Shown here in pieces: positions 45,719 through 57,990 of a stretch of DNA of 64,000 bases. This stretch comes from Favolaschia claudopus (lineage: Eukaryota; Basidiomycota; Agaricomycetes; Agaricales; Mycenaceae). Position 1 is the stretch's first letter, and each line of letters begins with the position of its first letter. The notes beneath the pieces are model-generated. The model saw only the letters and a program-made list of their open reading frames with translations, searched no databases and was not told the origin of the DNA. Position numbers and translations under genes: made by a program. Where the stretch lies: the NCBI GenBank assembly GCA_037176885.1, contig JAWWNJ010000016.1, positions 310,001 to 374,000 on the forward strand, written 5' to 3'.

Positions 45719-47494
45719 TCAGTTAAGTACATTGAGCGACCGCGAAGACGCGTCTTCCATCCCCGCCAGACACGGCCGCCCCTCGTACTTCGGCTCCCCT
45801 CGAAACGTCCGTACACTCGGAATACGGCTGGCCAAATGCTGCATCAGACTCCGCTCATCCGAAACCATCACAGACGTGTCCGTGAATCGTCGTTCCCATA
45901 TTCCTGCAAAGTTTTGAGTTGCGTATGTAGACAATTGAACGAAGGGAAAGCGGAAGACGCACCGATATTGACGAGTTTCCAATCGGTGTAGGAGCGGTTG
46001 TTCAGCGCGATGCAGAATGGGGACTGTGCCAAGAAGAAGAAGGAGGAAGATGATGAGAGGGAGTTCGAATGGAGAGAAATGTGAACTTGATCACCGTCCC
46101 CACATAATGATCGCGATGCTGTGGATGAATCGTGATTAGCAGAAGTCTTGCGCAAAAAGAAAGAACGCTTACACAGATATCCGCAATGACATCCGGCGGC
46201 AATACCAAGTCGAGACTCTGCAAACTAGGCAGCTGATTCGCAAATATATCCAAGGTCTCGATGCCAAAATGGGACAGCCCAATATACAGCTTTTGCAGCC
46301 CAGCATCAAACGGACGATGCGCAAAGAGCTTGACGAACTCTGACAGCTCCTCGGGTCGGAAGAAGTGGTCTATGAGACGTATATTGGTTAGGGTATCGGC
46401 TGAGCGCCGCAGACACGCTATGGTATCGTCGAACGTCCGCAAAAAAGGCATCCGCAGTTCCTGCAGGTTGACGAACACGCCGGGGTCGTCGAGGACGGCG
46501 TGGGAGAATGCGGGCCAGGTGCTCAGGGGCTGGGGCGCCTCGTCCGCGGTGGCGGCGAAGGACCACCCGAGCTCGACGTGCGTCAGGCTCTCCGAGTTGA
46601 GGCGCAGGAATTGGAAGAGGGTGCACGGGTCGGAGAGGTGGGCTGCGTCGAAGGCGAGGCGGGCGATGAATTTGTGCAGGTGCGGGACGGGGTGGAGGGC
46701 GGCGAGGAGGGGGGAGATATCGGCTTTGGAGGAGGAGGAGAGGAGGAGGGTGGAGAGGGTGCGGCGGAAGTGGTTGACGAAGGGGGCGAGGGTGTACCGA
46801 AGGAGGGAGGCGGCGTCGGTCGTGCTGTTGTCGTGGTCGAGGAAGAGCTCAAGCTCTTCGAGGTTCTCGAAGTCGACCGTTGAGAGCAAGGCGGAGAAGT
46901 TGTGCAGCTGCGCGTGGAGGGTGAGCTTGCGGAGGCTCACGCCGAAGGCGGATCTGGCCGCGGAGAGGAAGCGGAGCGTCTCTGGCGTGGGGGAGAGGTC
47001 GCGCCATTCGAAGCTGTATTCTGTGACCTGCGTCATGAGGCGTACGGCCTGGGTCATACTCTCGAGTATGTCGCCCGCATTAGCGGACTTTCCGCCTGTG
47101 CTTGGCTCGATGCGAGGGGGAACGCGAAGATAGTGGAACAGCAGTCGCTTCGGGTTGACGACGTACGATGGCGGGGTGAGAGATTCCTTGCGGACTAGGT
47201 ACTCGATGAACCACGCCCGCACATGCAGCCGGCGCACGCGCTGCGCGATCGACGGCGTTCTATCCACAAGTTCGTTGGTCGAAACGATGTGATACACGCA
47301 TTCACGCACCTCAGACGCACGAGCGTCTTGGACATCTTCTTGTCGACCTTGTCCCAGCATACCTCCCTGTACCTGGTGTTCAGAACGATGTCGTACAGAG
47401 CCCTGTTGAGCGAAATGAGGCGAAACAGATCGCGCTCAGAGAGAAACGCGGCGATACATTCCCAAACGTCGGCAGGTAGAATGAGAGACTTCAT
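45719..47494 (-). CDS. F-box-like protein, inverted paralogue B
   Basis: Near-twin of the gene at 38914-40611. It begins MKSLILPADVWECIAAFLSE and continues RVRRLHVRAWFIEYLVRKES, EYSFEWRDLS, SLRKLTLHAQLHNFSALL and PSLQSLDLVLPPDV. It then passes through three short 3' exons to YTDWKLVNIG and GIWERRFTD ... RIPSVRTFRGEPKYEG. The F-box lies in the first 45 residues, and an LRR-like region fills the middle. About 470 residues. Phases and exon borders match paralogue A, which supports both models. Part of the central exon (about 46500-46900) is strongly GC-skewed compared with A, suggesting biased conversion or drift. Confidence 0.8.
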
Positions 47495-47869
47495 GGCCAG
47501 CTAAATCTTGATAAGAGGCGAAATCACCCTCTTATGCACCGAAAGCTCAACGGCAAGGCGGTTAACGGTGAATACAGTAGTTATCGAGGGTGACGAGTGA
47601 AATGTGAGACGAGCTTATGTGTCTTTATAAAGAGGGGACACGTTGTTGAGTAGTGGTCGTTGCGGTTCCGCCTGAGTGTCAGTGAGTGTCATCTCCAAGT
47701 GGCAAGTGCTGTTATGGTTCTTGAAGCCTGAATGATGATGGTGCAAGCTATTGCACAGAAAGATTTGCTGTTGTAACGTGCGAGTACAGAAATACTGTAG
47801 TAAGTATGTATAGTACACATCTCAAGACTCAAAAACAACAAGATATGAGAACCGAAAAAACTGGTGATA
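47495..47869. other. intergenic, no recognised gene
   Basis: Between the start of F-box paralogue B and the stop of DUF2470 paralogue 3. It should contain the F-box gene's promoter. Confidence 0.4.
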
Positions 47870-48706
47870 TTATTGAATCTTCATTACAGACTCGATACGT
47901 GCAGCCTGTATCCGTCGTCGTAGGTCTACTAGGAACGGGAATCCAAACCCGAGCGTTCCCAGAACATATACAGCCTAAAAGACATGAATTGATAGACAGA
48001 CGCGCAAGAGAGGATACGCACAGCAGTAGGGAAATTTCCAGCATGCTTCCGCACCAGAGAAACCACGTAGAGAGCCTCCGAGACGTGGAGGACGACCATG
48101 AAGGCCCATATGCCCGCAAGGGTTGCGCCGTTGACGTACGTATAAACGAACCGTGCGGGGGCGAAGAGGGACGCTTGGCTGTCTTTGGGGAAGAAAGTGC
48201 AGTAGAACAAGGCGCACATAGGAATAAGCGTCGTGATGACGGTGCGGGGAACGTTGGGCGTCATGATTAGAGGGACCTTGATCTGAATTGCGACGACGAG
48301 TGTTATACTTTCTTTCATATTCGAGAGAGGATTGGAAGAAACACTGACCATGCCCAAACCCTCCTGCGCCAAAGCCTTCATCTCGAGCAAACGCGGCTTG
48401 ACATCCTCATATCCCGCAAGAGGGGGCTCTATCAGAACCCGTACCGCCTTCTTGTTCCCGTCTTTCATGGTGCAAGTGAGCGTCATGCTCTAGCGGCATC
48501 AAGCAGCATCAATATGTGTGACTGGGACGCAACACTCTTGCAAGTCAGATACAGACTTTTGTGTCGATAGCAGACATTTCCGCGCTGGTTATCGGCTCCT
48601 TGACTTTGCCGTACCACTTTGCGTACGCGACGAGGGTGTCTGGGTGGTTTGACATGTACATCTTGAGAAAGCCAGATTTTTCGGCGACTGGGTCGTTCGA
48701 AGTCAT
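47870..48706 (-). CDS. DUF2470-domain integral membrane protein, paralogue 3
   Basis: Starts MTSNDPVAEKSGFLKMYMSN at 48706. Exon 2 begins SMTLTCTMKDGNKKAV and contains EPPLAGYEDVKPRLLEMKAL. Exon 3 begins IKVPLIMTPNVPRTVITTLI and holds the hydrophobic segments. The last exon (AVYVLGTLGFGFPFLVDLRR) ends with the shared tail ARIESVMKIQ. Introns sit at the same codons as in the other two copies. It differs from them most in the membrane part, so it is an older duplicate than those at 9120 and 12296. Function unknown. Confidence 0.82.
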
Positions 48707-49832
48707 GTTGGATAGCAGTTGGAGGGATACAGGACCAAGAAGGAGAGAGTTGGACTACGTGGACGGTGGGGAAGCGCGTAACGATCTGGGAAAAGGTAGC
48801 AAGCCTGAGAATTTTCGGGGCAATTTGTGGACGAGTATGACTGTATTTCTCCCCACCCTACTTGAGGTATTTCTGTCAAGCTTGGGCGCCGAGCAAGGCA
48901 GCGGCGAAGAGGATGTCAGGACAATCACCGCTGTGGTCTGTCGCAAGAGGCTCTGTCACGGGTTCTATTTGCCGGAGTCACCTCTTGCGCTTCGCGTCCA
49001 TGACTGGAACTGAAACTGCAGTCGCCCGCGAACGAAACAACGAACGAGCATGATAGTACCAGGTGCCAGATGAAGGCTGAAGAGGGCTGAAGTCGCGGGA
49101 GTCATCGTCTGCGGCTGTTTTGGAATCTGAAGCTTCACTTCGAGACGTCAATTGACTTCGAACTCGTCGACATCATGAGGATCCATCTTGCAATTTCACG
49201 GCCAGGGTGACGAACTCGTTAATGCTAGGGGTCTCTGTCTGTTAGTATGTGTGCCTGTAACATGCCTCACCGTTATCGTTCCTCCCCCCTCACTCGCGTG
49301 AGGCGCACTGTATAGTACGTGTTTCTTTAATTGTGACTGCCTTCCGTGGCAGAGGTGCTTACAGGTGCTCAATGGTTCAGCTAGGTTCAGCTGCAGCCTG
49401 CTCGACGCTCATGATGTTTCTGAGTTAGCTTGGGAAAATCACTCTCAGAGCGAATAAAGACGGAATCTCAAAGTACACGGTCAACTTTACGAACCTCGGT
49501 GAAGTGCTGGTCGACTTCCTCTCCCAGAGGCAGTCTAGACCTCTCCCGGCCCTCAGGGGTGGCCTCTGAAGGTTTGAACGAAACCCTTCAGGCGTTCGTT
49601 CGAAATGGTCTTGGCAAAGCTCGATCTTGTTCAAAACACCGGCTCTATTGTGCTGCTCCTCCAATGAGTGTTAACTTGCCCCTCCACGTTGGCCTTACCA
49701 GGGGTAGTTTTTAATGCCATTGCCTGCTATTATGATAGCCACTCGACGCCTGGCCTGCACCCTTCCTTTCCCCTCCTTTCCCTCCACGGTCGTTCAAGAA
49801 CTCTAGTCTGCTCAACGGCGTGAGTCTCCACT
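48707..49832. other. 1.1 kb intergenic between divergent genes
   Basis: No recognised gene. It contains the promoters of DUF2470 paralogue 3 (minus) and the cysteine-rich PriA-like gene (plus). Confidence 0.4.
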
Positions 49833-52554
49833 ATGACTCTCGGCAGTCGAAATCCTTCGTTTATAGCCTGCATCTTACTTGCAAATGTAAGTCCCCCAAT
49901 GATGGCTTCATAATACTGACCTTTATTCTGCCGCCAGTTTCTTGCCTGCTCCGCTGTCGGGATCGCGATCTCCTGCGACAAGAGTTGCAGCACTTGCAGT
50001 GGACCGTCAGCGCAACAATGCTTAACATGCCCCAACTACAAGTTCTTCAGCTCCGGTTCATGCCTTAGCGCCTGCCCGGACGATACTTTTAATTACGACG
50101 GAACATGCGTCACCGGCTGCCCCGCTGGTACTTTCCTCGTTCCTCCTCGCGGTTATTGTGAGTCTCTCCCACGTTACGCTTCCGTTTAACACCCCAGACT
50201 TATACGCACTATGTACAGATGAGTGCGACCCGTCCTGTGATACGTGCTACGGCCCTGGTCCTTTTCAATGCACTTCTTGCCCACCTAATAGCTACTATAC
50301 CCTCAATGATGGACGCTGCGAGCTCGTTTGTCCGGCAGGTACATACCAGCAAGCCGGGGGCACGAGTTGTCCCCCTTGCGACTCTCCTTGCACCACATGC
50401 GCTAGATCTGGGTCGTATTGCACTAGCTGTCCAGTTGGCCAGCTCTGGGCGGGAGGTACTTGTGTTTGCCCGGCATCCACATACCGAAACGCTCTCGGAA
50501 GCTGTACGTCGATGTCGAAGTCTTCCTCTTTTTCGTGTGTTGTTGACTCAACCACACAGGTTCCGCGTGCGACTCGTCTTGTATCACCTGCTCCGGAAGT
50601 GCCACGGCTTGCTCTCAATGCGTCCTTGGTTACTCCCTGTTCGGATCTTTCTGCAAACCTTGCCCTTTCGGAACGTACGCTTCCAGTCCCGGAGTCTGCA
50701 GCGCTTGTACAGCGCCATGCGCCGCCTGTGCTGGCTCCGCATCACAATGCACTGTCTGCACCATTGGCTATACGTTCGACTCTACCACTTCAAGCTGCCA
50801 ACCCTGTCCTGCAGGAACGTATGGCAGTAGCGCGGGCGTTTGCAGTGTCTGTTCGCTCGGCACTCAATTGCAGAATGGAGTCTGTGTCGCCTGCCCGGCT
50901 GGAACTTATGGATCTGCTCCAGGGGTCTGCTCAGCATGCAACCCTTTGTGCGCGACCTGCTCCGGCGCCGCTACGAACCAATGCCTCAGTTGTTATGATG
51001 GGTTCTCATATTCGAGCGGTTATTGTACTACTGTGTGTCCAGGTGGATATTATACCAACCCCTCCGGAACTAGCTGTAGGTTCTTTTGGTGGTTGATCTG
51101 TAAATGTTGACAAATTCACTAGGTTCACCGTGCACGGCGAGCTCTTCGTGCAGGACATGCTCTCCAAGCAATCCATCGAGGTTCGCTATGTATCTGGAAT
51201 GTTACATACAAAGCTAATGCTGCGGTGCTAGATGTCGCTCCTGTCCATTAGGAGCCACCATGACTGAGGATGGGATATGTCAGTGCGCGCCTCGTAAATA
51301 TTCCACGGGAAACTCTTGTAAGCATCTGCTGTTTTTGCTCTCCTTTTATCGACAACCAAACATGACCAGGCCTGAACTGTTCTCCCAAATGCACATCATG
51401 TTCCAACAACAGTCCGGGTGGCTGTTTAGGCTGTGTCGACGGTGCAACGTTCGTCCCTGGAGCTATCGACTCCTGCCCCTGCCCATCGAACCAATATTTC
51501 CCCCTGTACTCCGATGAAAGACGATGTGAGTGAAACTTTCGATTCTGTGCCTGTATTCATTGTTGACTTTGATGTCTTAGGCACCAATTGCCCTACTAAT
51601 TGCCTAACGTGCTACGACAATGGCCCTGGAGTGCAATGCGATACTTGTGTAGCTGGAACGAAGTTAACCGGTGGGCGCTGCTGTGCGACCAATCAATATT
51701 CGACGGGAATGGCCTGTACGTAACTTTTGCTTCAAAATATCACACTTTGGCATCTCACTCGTTACTTTTACAGGCGCGTCCTGCGACCCCACCTGTTCCT
51801 CTTGCTCCGGACCTTTGGATACGAATTGCCTCACATGTCCGGACGGTTTTCCTGCGAACAGCGGATCGTGTGAAAGGGTTTTTCGGCGGAAACGCAACTA
51901 CGCCGTTCCCCCTTCCTGCTCTTCGTGCGACGCCAGCTGCGAACAATGTTTGGGACCAGCGCCGACCCAATGTCTGAGCTGTAAGCCGTCATTAGTGCGG
52001 ACCGCCGACGGTAGATGCGTCGCTGTTTGCCCTGTGGGTACCGCACCGTTTTCAGGGACGTGCGTGGACTGCGACCCATCGTGTGCGACGTGTTCTGGGA
52101 TGTCGTCCGATGAATGTACCTCGTGCAGCTCGGACCGCATCCTCTGCGGTGGAAAGTGTCTCGTCGGACCTTCGTGTCCCTCCGCTCAGCCCGTCGTTCC
52201 TAGAGGATCCAGGCGGAGTGAGTGCCCAGTTGGACAGACAGCATGTCCTATCCCAGGGAGGAGTTTCCGCTCCTGGGAATGTATCGACACACGGAATGAT
52301 CTTGAAAGCTGTGGGTCCTTTCTAGTCTCATGTCTTCTACGTATTGAGAATCTCGTTTAGGCGGCGGATGTGCTTTCTCCAGTTTGAATCAAGCTGAGGC
52401 TACAGGCCAGGATTGTACAGCTCTTCCGGGCGTTGCGGATGTTTCGTGCCTCAACAGTCGATGTGCGGTGGCGAAGTGTATGCCCGGGTATGAGGTTCAC
52501 GGGAACCGCACGCTATGCGTCGAGACGCCGCGGTGGCTTCACCTTCAGTTCTAG
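49833..52554 (+). CDS. secreted cysteine-rich PriA-like protein
   Basis: The start at 49833 gives a hydrophobic leader (MTLGSRNPSFIACILLAN, joined by a first intron to FLACSAVGIAIS). At least ten furin/growth-factor-receptor-type cysteine repeats of about 45 residues follow, each with CxxxCxxCxGP....C.SC......G.C (for example ECDPSCDTCYGPGPFQCTSC). The C-terminal 110 residues differ: CPVGQTACPIPGRSFRSWEC, DTRNDLESCGGCAF, GQDCTALPGVADVSCLNSRC and CMPGYEVHGN, matching the conserved tail I recall for PriA of Lentinula edodes, a protein linked to fruiting. About 700 residues in about ten exons; most introns fall between repeats. Probably an extracellular or wall protein. Exon borders around 51120-51560 are the least certain. 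Confidence 0.8.
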
Positions 52555-52819
52555 CCATGAACTGGAGTAGGTACTTTTATCTTCGTTTTTGCGTATTGCT
52601 GAGGTGGGACTTCCGTATTAACCATTCGTTCCTTTGGGCTGCTGATTATAAATTTGGGATGGGTGTTTCGAAATCTAGATTTTAAATGAATTTATGTTTA
52701 TGGTACTTTTGACTATCAACAGCACGTATCGATACATAGCACAATCCAATCCATATGTAGCCGCTCACGCCTCTCTCTTCACGAGTGACACGCCGACTGT
52801 ATCTTGATGTACACAAGAA

Positions 52820-55701
52820 TCATCTTCCCACCCGTTCCAACGAACGTCGGGGAAACGACCGACTCGAATGCTGAAGCAACAGTACAAGACTAACGGGCGT
52901 CATGCCCTCCATCCTCTTCGCCGCACCCTAATAAGAGAAAATTCGGATTAGTCGCAATGCACACCCTCTCGTTGGAATGCATACCAGAGTCTCCGGCCTC
53001 ACCCTCTGCAGCCTCTCCCTGATCTCCGAGCTCAACCCATGCACCGAGAAATAGTCCAGATCCGGATCGATCAACAGCGTCTCGTCCTTCATGAAGTCTT
53101 GTAGATCTGCTTCTTGGCGCGAGACGAAGATGTCGTATATTCCTGAATTATGGGGCATTGAGATTATGAAAGGAAAGGGATGATTGAGAGGCTTACCATC
53201 GATCTGCACACGGGTCAAGATGCGCGGGTCGATATTCGAGAGTGCGGGGATGGCAGCTTGGATAGCGGAAGCTTCGACGTGGGGGTAGCAGAGGACTTGA
53301 TACGGGCTGAGAGACTCGACATTAGAGAAACACGCAACAAAGCCCACAGAGAAGATATGTTCCCACCTCCGCATGACACCATCCCGTCGAACATTGAATC
53401 CGTGAGCATTCCAAGCCTGCGCACGGGTAAGAAGTCCCTAAACATCCAACAGGCCGTATGTGTAGACTTACCTGCGGGCTCAGTGTGAGCGACTGTAGAA
53501 GCTCCGTCGCTTCGGCTATTTGAGTCTTCGTCGCCTGAAGCGCGTTATATCGATGGGAGGAGACAATGCCAGCTTGTGAGCCTTACAACAACATTCTTAT
53601 CAGCCGACGCGTTTTAACAATGCCAATCCTTAGCAAGCACCAACCTTTCTCCGTCAGTCTTAAATCCGCATTATCGCTGCGCAGCGTCATCCGGTATTCA
53701 GAGCGTGAGGTGAACATGCGATCTGCAGCACAAGATATCAACATGAATACCGAATCATGGATAAATGGAAAGCGGAAGAGAAAGACCACTACTCACACGG
53801 TTCCTCCGCGCCCTTGACGATGAGATCGTCAATCATCACCCCAACATACCCATCTGCGCGAGTGAGGACGAGTGGCGGCCGATGCTGCGCGGCGAGACCA
53901 GCGTTGACGCCTGCGACGATGCCCTGCGCGGCGGCTTCTTCGTACCCTGTCGTCCCTGGAGACATTCTCGACATCTACGCTTCCATAACCACGTATGAAG
54001 GAGACCAACCGTTGATCTGTCCCGCAAGGAACAAGCCCTACGATATTACATTGGCAAAGCCACGAGTGAATAGCCGAGATGAATCGTGGTGATACCTTAA
54101 TCCGTTTCGTCTCCAACGTCCCCGTCAATTCCCTTGGATCGACATAGTCGTACTCCACGCCATACGCGGGGCGCACCATCTTAACGTTCTCGAGCCCCGG
54201 AATCGTGCGCAGCATGGGCTCTTGGAGTTCTTCGGGCATGCTGCAGGAGATGCCGTTTGGGTAGATTACGTCTGAGCGGGTTGGCGACCGTCAGAAAATA
54301 TCGCTACGCCAGGGTAGAGTGCACCAACCGGAGTCGTATCCCTCAGGCTCGAGCCAGACGGTGTGGCTGTCTTTGTTGAAGCGGAGGATCTTGGCTTCTA
54401 GTGATGGACAGTATCGAGGGCCTGAATGCATTTGGATCAGTAGGAACTCGAGGGCCGAAATGCATGACCCCCAAACCTTTCTTCGTTTCCTGGATATGGA
54501 CGCTGAGATGCAGATTGTCTTTGATGATTTTATGCGTTGCAGGCGTAGTGGCTGTCCGGTAGCATGGAATTTGCTTGTCCTGCGAACTCGTGATAAATCG
54601 AATGGGCGTTCAAGAGAGGCAAGACATACAGCATTGTCCACAGCTGCGTTGAGAAAACTAAACGGAAGCGGCGGCTCATCACCATCCTGCCTCGCCATGC
54701 CACCGAAATTGATAGTCTTGCCGTCAAGTCTTGCTGGGGTGCCGGTCTGAAGACGTCCGAGTTTGAATCCGGCGGAATTGAGGGAGGCGGATAAGCCGAT
54801 TGAGGGATCCTCGTTCAGTCGTCCTGCCGGAAAGCGTTTGAGGCCTGAAAAGTCATTTCAGAACAAGTTGGTCTGTATGATCTAGCACAGCAGTACCGAT
54901 ATGGATTTCGCCAGATAGAAAGGTCCCGGCACACACTACGACTTGGGAACATTCGATAATCTCTCCAGAGTCTGCACAACGTTGAATGGGTTGGACACGT
55001 ATTTGGATGGAATGTACTTACCTAACTTGACCCCGGTTATTCTTCCCCACTGGTTGGGTCCCATGGGTTGAGAGTGATCAAACACAAGGTCGAATACGCT
55101 GCCAGCACGGACGTGCAGATTAGGTTGTTGATGTATGGCTTTTTGCATGTGCTGTTTGTAGAGTTTTCGATCCATTTGCGCTCTGGGACCCTGCACAGGA
55201 AGCTCAAACTTATGTTCAATGAACAGGGAAGGAGAACATACCCAGACAGCAGCACCTTTCGAGCGATTTAACACTTTGAACTGGATACCGGCCTTGTCTA
55301 CTCTGCGATTGGAGGTTGTCGCTTATCGAGGGAAACGCGTCGCACCGGCCACATATCCCATAAGCCCGTCCAGAGCATCTACTTCGCGAACCAATGTGCC
55401 CTTTCCTACTCCTCCAATGGAGGGATTGCACGACATCTCGCCTATAGTGTCGACATTTTGGGTGAGCAAAAGTGTTCTTGCGCCGCTGCGTGCTGAACCT
55501 GCGGCCGCTTCGCATCCGGCGTGTCCACCTCCAATAACGCAGACTGCAAGGGTTGAGAAATGCTATAGGGTCATTTGGGAGTGGGCGTATACCATCGTAG
55601 TGCGCAATAGAAGTCTCAGACGCGTTTATAGAGAGCAGCCGACGAGGACTAATTATCGAGGCATTCCGAATTTGTCGCCAGAGACACGGGCCGGTGAGCA
55701 T
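52820..55701 (-). CDS. MTO1: mitochondrial tRNA modification enzyme MTO1 (MnmG/GidA)
   Basis: FAD-dependent partner of MSS1/MnmE that installs carboxymethylaminomethyl-type groups on wobble uridine 34 of mitochondrial tRNAs. The start at 55701 opens an Arg-rich, acid-free leader ([19 protein letters not shown]), a likely mitochondrial import signal. Next come the FAD-binding [14 protein letters not shown], the family signature [15 protein letters not shown] with [70 protein letters not shown] and [19 protein letters not shown]. The C-terminal helical domain ends [20 protein letters not shown]. At least twelve exons, all in phase, about 680 residues. It is divergently paired with DPH3, with 157 bp between start codons. 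Confidence 0.93.
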
Positions 55702-55858
55702 CCACTGCTATTGCTCGTCGTCGTCCTTTCAAGTACTTTGCACCAACTCAAGCGTTGGGGTTGTCTTTGCCGTTGACGGTTAGCCCCGCAAAAAGGAAGT
55801 CGTTGATCTGATCTCTTTTCTTCGACTCATCCACCATCACCAAATTCTCGGAGCACAA
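55702..55858. promoter_or_regulatory. shared divergent promoter of MTO1 and DPH3
   Basis: Only 157 bp separate the two start codons, which are on opposite strands, so the genes probably share a bidirectional promoter. No TATA-like motif was noted. Confidence 0.55.
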
Positions 55859-56223
55859 ATGGGTGCCTACTACGACGAGATAGAGATAGAAGACATGGCT
55901 TGGGACGAGGAGAAGGGCGTATATCACTACCCCTGCCCCTGCGGCGACCGATTTGAGATCACCCGGCGGCAACTTGCAGACTGCGAAGACATTGCGACTT
56001 GTCCCAGCTGCAGTCTCATCATCCGAGTCATATTCGATCCAGTAGGTCTACAAACAGATCGTAAGATTTGTCTCTCTGATGTTTTCTCCAGCTCGATTTC
56101 GAAGACGAACCTCCAGAGGAAGAAGAGTCTCCGAGCGAGGAGGAAGATACAACGAGCGAGGATGGGTCGGAGCACTTTGAAGACGCTATGGAGAAGCTCT
56201 CTCTCACTTCCGAGGCCGACTAG
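55859..56223 (+). CDS. DPH3: diphthamide biosynthesis protein 3 (CSL zinc finger)
   Basis: Small electron-carrying zinc/iron protein (KTI11 in yeast). It serves diphthamide formation on translation elongation factor 2 and also supports Elongator-dependent wobble-uridine modification of cytosolic tRNAs. Two exons, 55859-56041 and 56092-56223, give about 104 residues. The CSL zinc finger is complete: [20 protein letters not shown], then [20 protein letters not shown] and LIIRVIFDP, with the four cysteines in CPC ... CPSC. The C-terminal tail is acidic, as in other fungal DPH3 proteins, and ends [12 protein letters not shown]. It pairs divergently with the mitochondrial tRNA wobble-modifying gene MTO1. 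Confidence 0.95.
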
Positions 56224-57056
56224 AATTTTCAAGGTGCGTGAAGGTCGCCAAAAGCTCTCGTTTCCTGATTGCGAGCGAGCCCTTCAGATTAAGTCATGGA
56301 GGATATACGCCCTGGATCTCTGACGCCATATGCATCCGCTTCTCCAGCCGAACATGTGCTGTCCTGAAGTACGGACCAGCACGCTGCTGTCCGCCCGTCT
56401 GGTGCATTCGACCAGCAATCGCAGCTAAATCTTGCTGTGTTCTTCACGAATCACTGGGTGACCTGCCCTCCTTCGTTGCCGGTCACGCATGTCAAACCAA
56501 CATGTCGAATCAGCATCAGGATTCAACGTTCAACTGTCGCCACCTTTGCTTTCGGGCTGTCGCGAATGTATCTCAACTCAATGTAGCGCGGTGTAACTTG
56601 ACATTGCACATTGGAGTCATTTTTGGCAGGAGTGGGGCTGGCGCCCTTCCATCGCCTTGAGATCGATATAAGAGGAGAAGCTATTTACAGGTACAGTGGG
56701 CGTGATATCAAGAAATACAAGACATTTTGAGTTATTTACACTGACATGGCTACAATATTAACAAATCTATGGTTTCATGAGCAAAACGAGCGAGGGAGGG
56801 CGAAGCAAGAATGTGGACGATGAACGTTGAACATCAAGTCAGTCCAAGAAACAATTTTCAGAAACGGGCCGAAGCCTTGGTGACCTCCGCGAGACCTCCC
56901 GCAAACGGATCCCCCCCTCCGCAAGGCGAGCCTGAGCTGGTGTCTGTCTGATGGTGTGAAGCTCTTCCACACAAGGGTGTTGGTAATGGGAGGAGGGGAA
57001 GCAGGGTCGGTGGCTGGAGCAACATTCGAGGCAGCGGAAGGTGCAGCATGAGCTCC
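56224..57056. other. intergenic, no recognised gene
   Basis: Between the DPH3 stop (plus) and the stop of the basic protein (minus), so it contains two 3' ends. A 140-codon plus-strand open frame at 56238-56660 has no recognisable feature. Confidence 0.4.
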
Positions 57057-57800
57057 TCAGATGGAGGCAGGATTGGCAGATCCCGGGACGACAGCGCCAA
57101 TGGGGCTTGCTGTTCCGTCGACGGAATACATGGTTCCCTTGTCCGCGTTAGGTGATGAAGACGAATGAACATGAGCTGTAATCACCGCTGCAGCTGGAAC
57201 GATGGGCGGATTTGCGGATCGTGTCTCCGTGGTCGCCCTTCTCCGGTTATCGATGGGTACCTCCTGGGGTTTGGGTGCCATCCGCTGGCGCCGTACAACA
57301 AGCTTTTCAGGGTTGTTGGCGGGGCGATCGGTGGAATATTCAGCAAGCCTGGCGCGCTTTTGAGGCGCTTGAGCGTCCTTTGCCGAAGTCTTCGTCTCTT
57401 TCGTCTGATTCGCCAACTGCTTTTCTCCACCTTCTCGAAATACTGGGACTGATGCAGGTCCATCTGCACGCGTCTTCGGCTTCTTGACTGATGGCTCGCC
57501 GCCCTCGGTGTGGCTATCGGTGAGCTCCGCTCGCGCACGTTTGGGAGCTGCTGGAGGACCCACATTGATCCCGTCCTCGCACGCAGCAGGACCTGAGGCG
57601 ATGTTGCGCGCGTCGGGGACCGTTTCTCCGCGTAGAAGCGCGTCGAGCTTGGCAGTAGCAGCGGCGAGCCGATGAGCATGCCCTAACCCTTTTACAACCA
57701 TTTTCTTGCGCGCCTTCGTCATTGGAGTTGTACGCTGTATGCCAAACATGCCTCTCGTAGCTGCTTCAGGAGCGCGTATCGAGCGTTTGCTTCGTCTCAT
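57057..57800 (-). CDS. uncharacterised basic, disordered protein
   Basis: A single-exon open frame of 247 residues, rich in Lys, Arg, Ala, Pro and Thr. Basic clusters such as RRSKRSIRAPEAATRG, KARKKMVVKG and KKPKTRADG look like nuclear signals; no ordered domain is visible. An internal ATG (MFGIQRTTPMTKARKK) is an alternative start at 57749. It lies directly downstream of the F-box gene at 57991-59311 on the same strand. No family recognised, and its reality rests on the length of the open frame. Confidence 0.45.
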   Translation of the reverse strand: MRRSKRSIRAPEAATRGMFGIQRTTPMTKARKKMVVKGLGHAHRLAAATAKLDALLRGETVPDARNIASGPAACEDGINVGPPAAPKRARAELTDSHTEGGEPSVKKPKTRADGPASVPVFREGGEKQLANQTKETKTSAKDAQAPQKRARLAEYSTDRPANNPEKLVVRRQRMAPKPQEVPIDNRRRATTETRSANPPIVPAAAVITAHVHSSSSPNADKGTMYSVDGTASPIGAVVPGSANPASI

Positions 57801-57990
57801 CGCGGAGGTGGAGGTCCTCGAAGGCCGATGTGGTCAAGATGTGGTAGGAAGAGAAAGGAATACCCAGTACGTAAATGATTTCTTGAGAAAAGACTACTCG
57901 GATAGATCCGCCGATTTGCGAGTTTCCAAGCTTAAGGAGGGAAGGAAAGGCCATGCGCCCCTATGCGACCGAATTAATGCCAAAAAAAGT

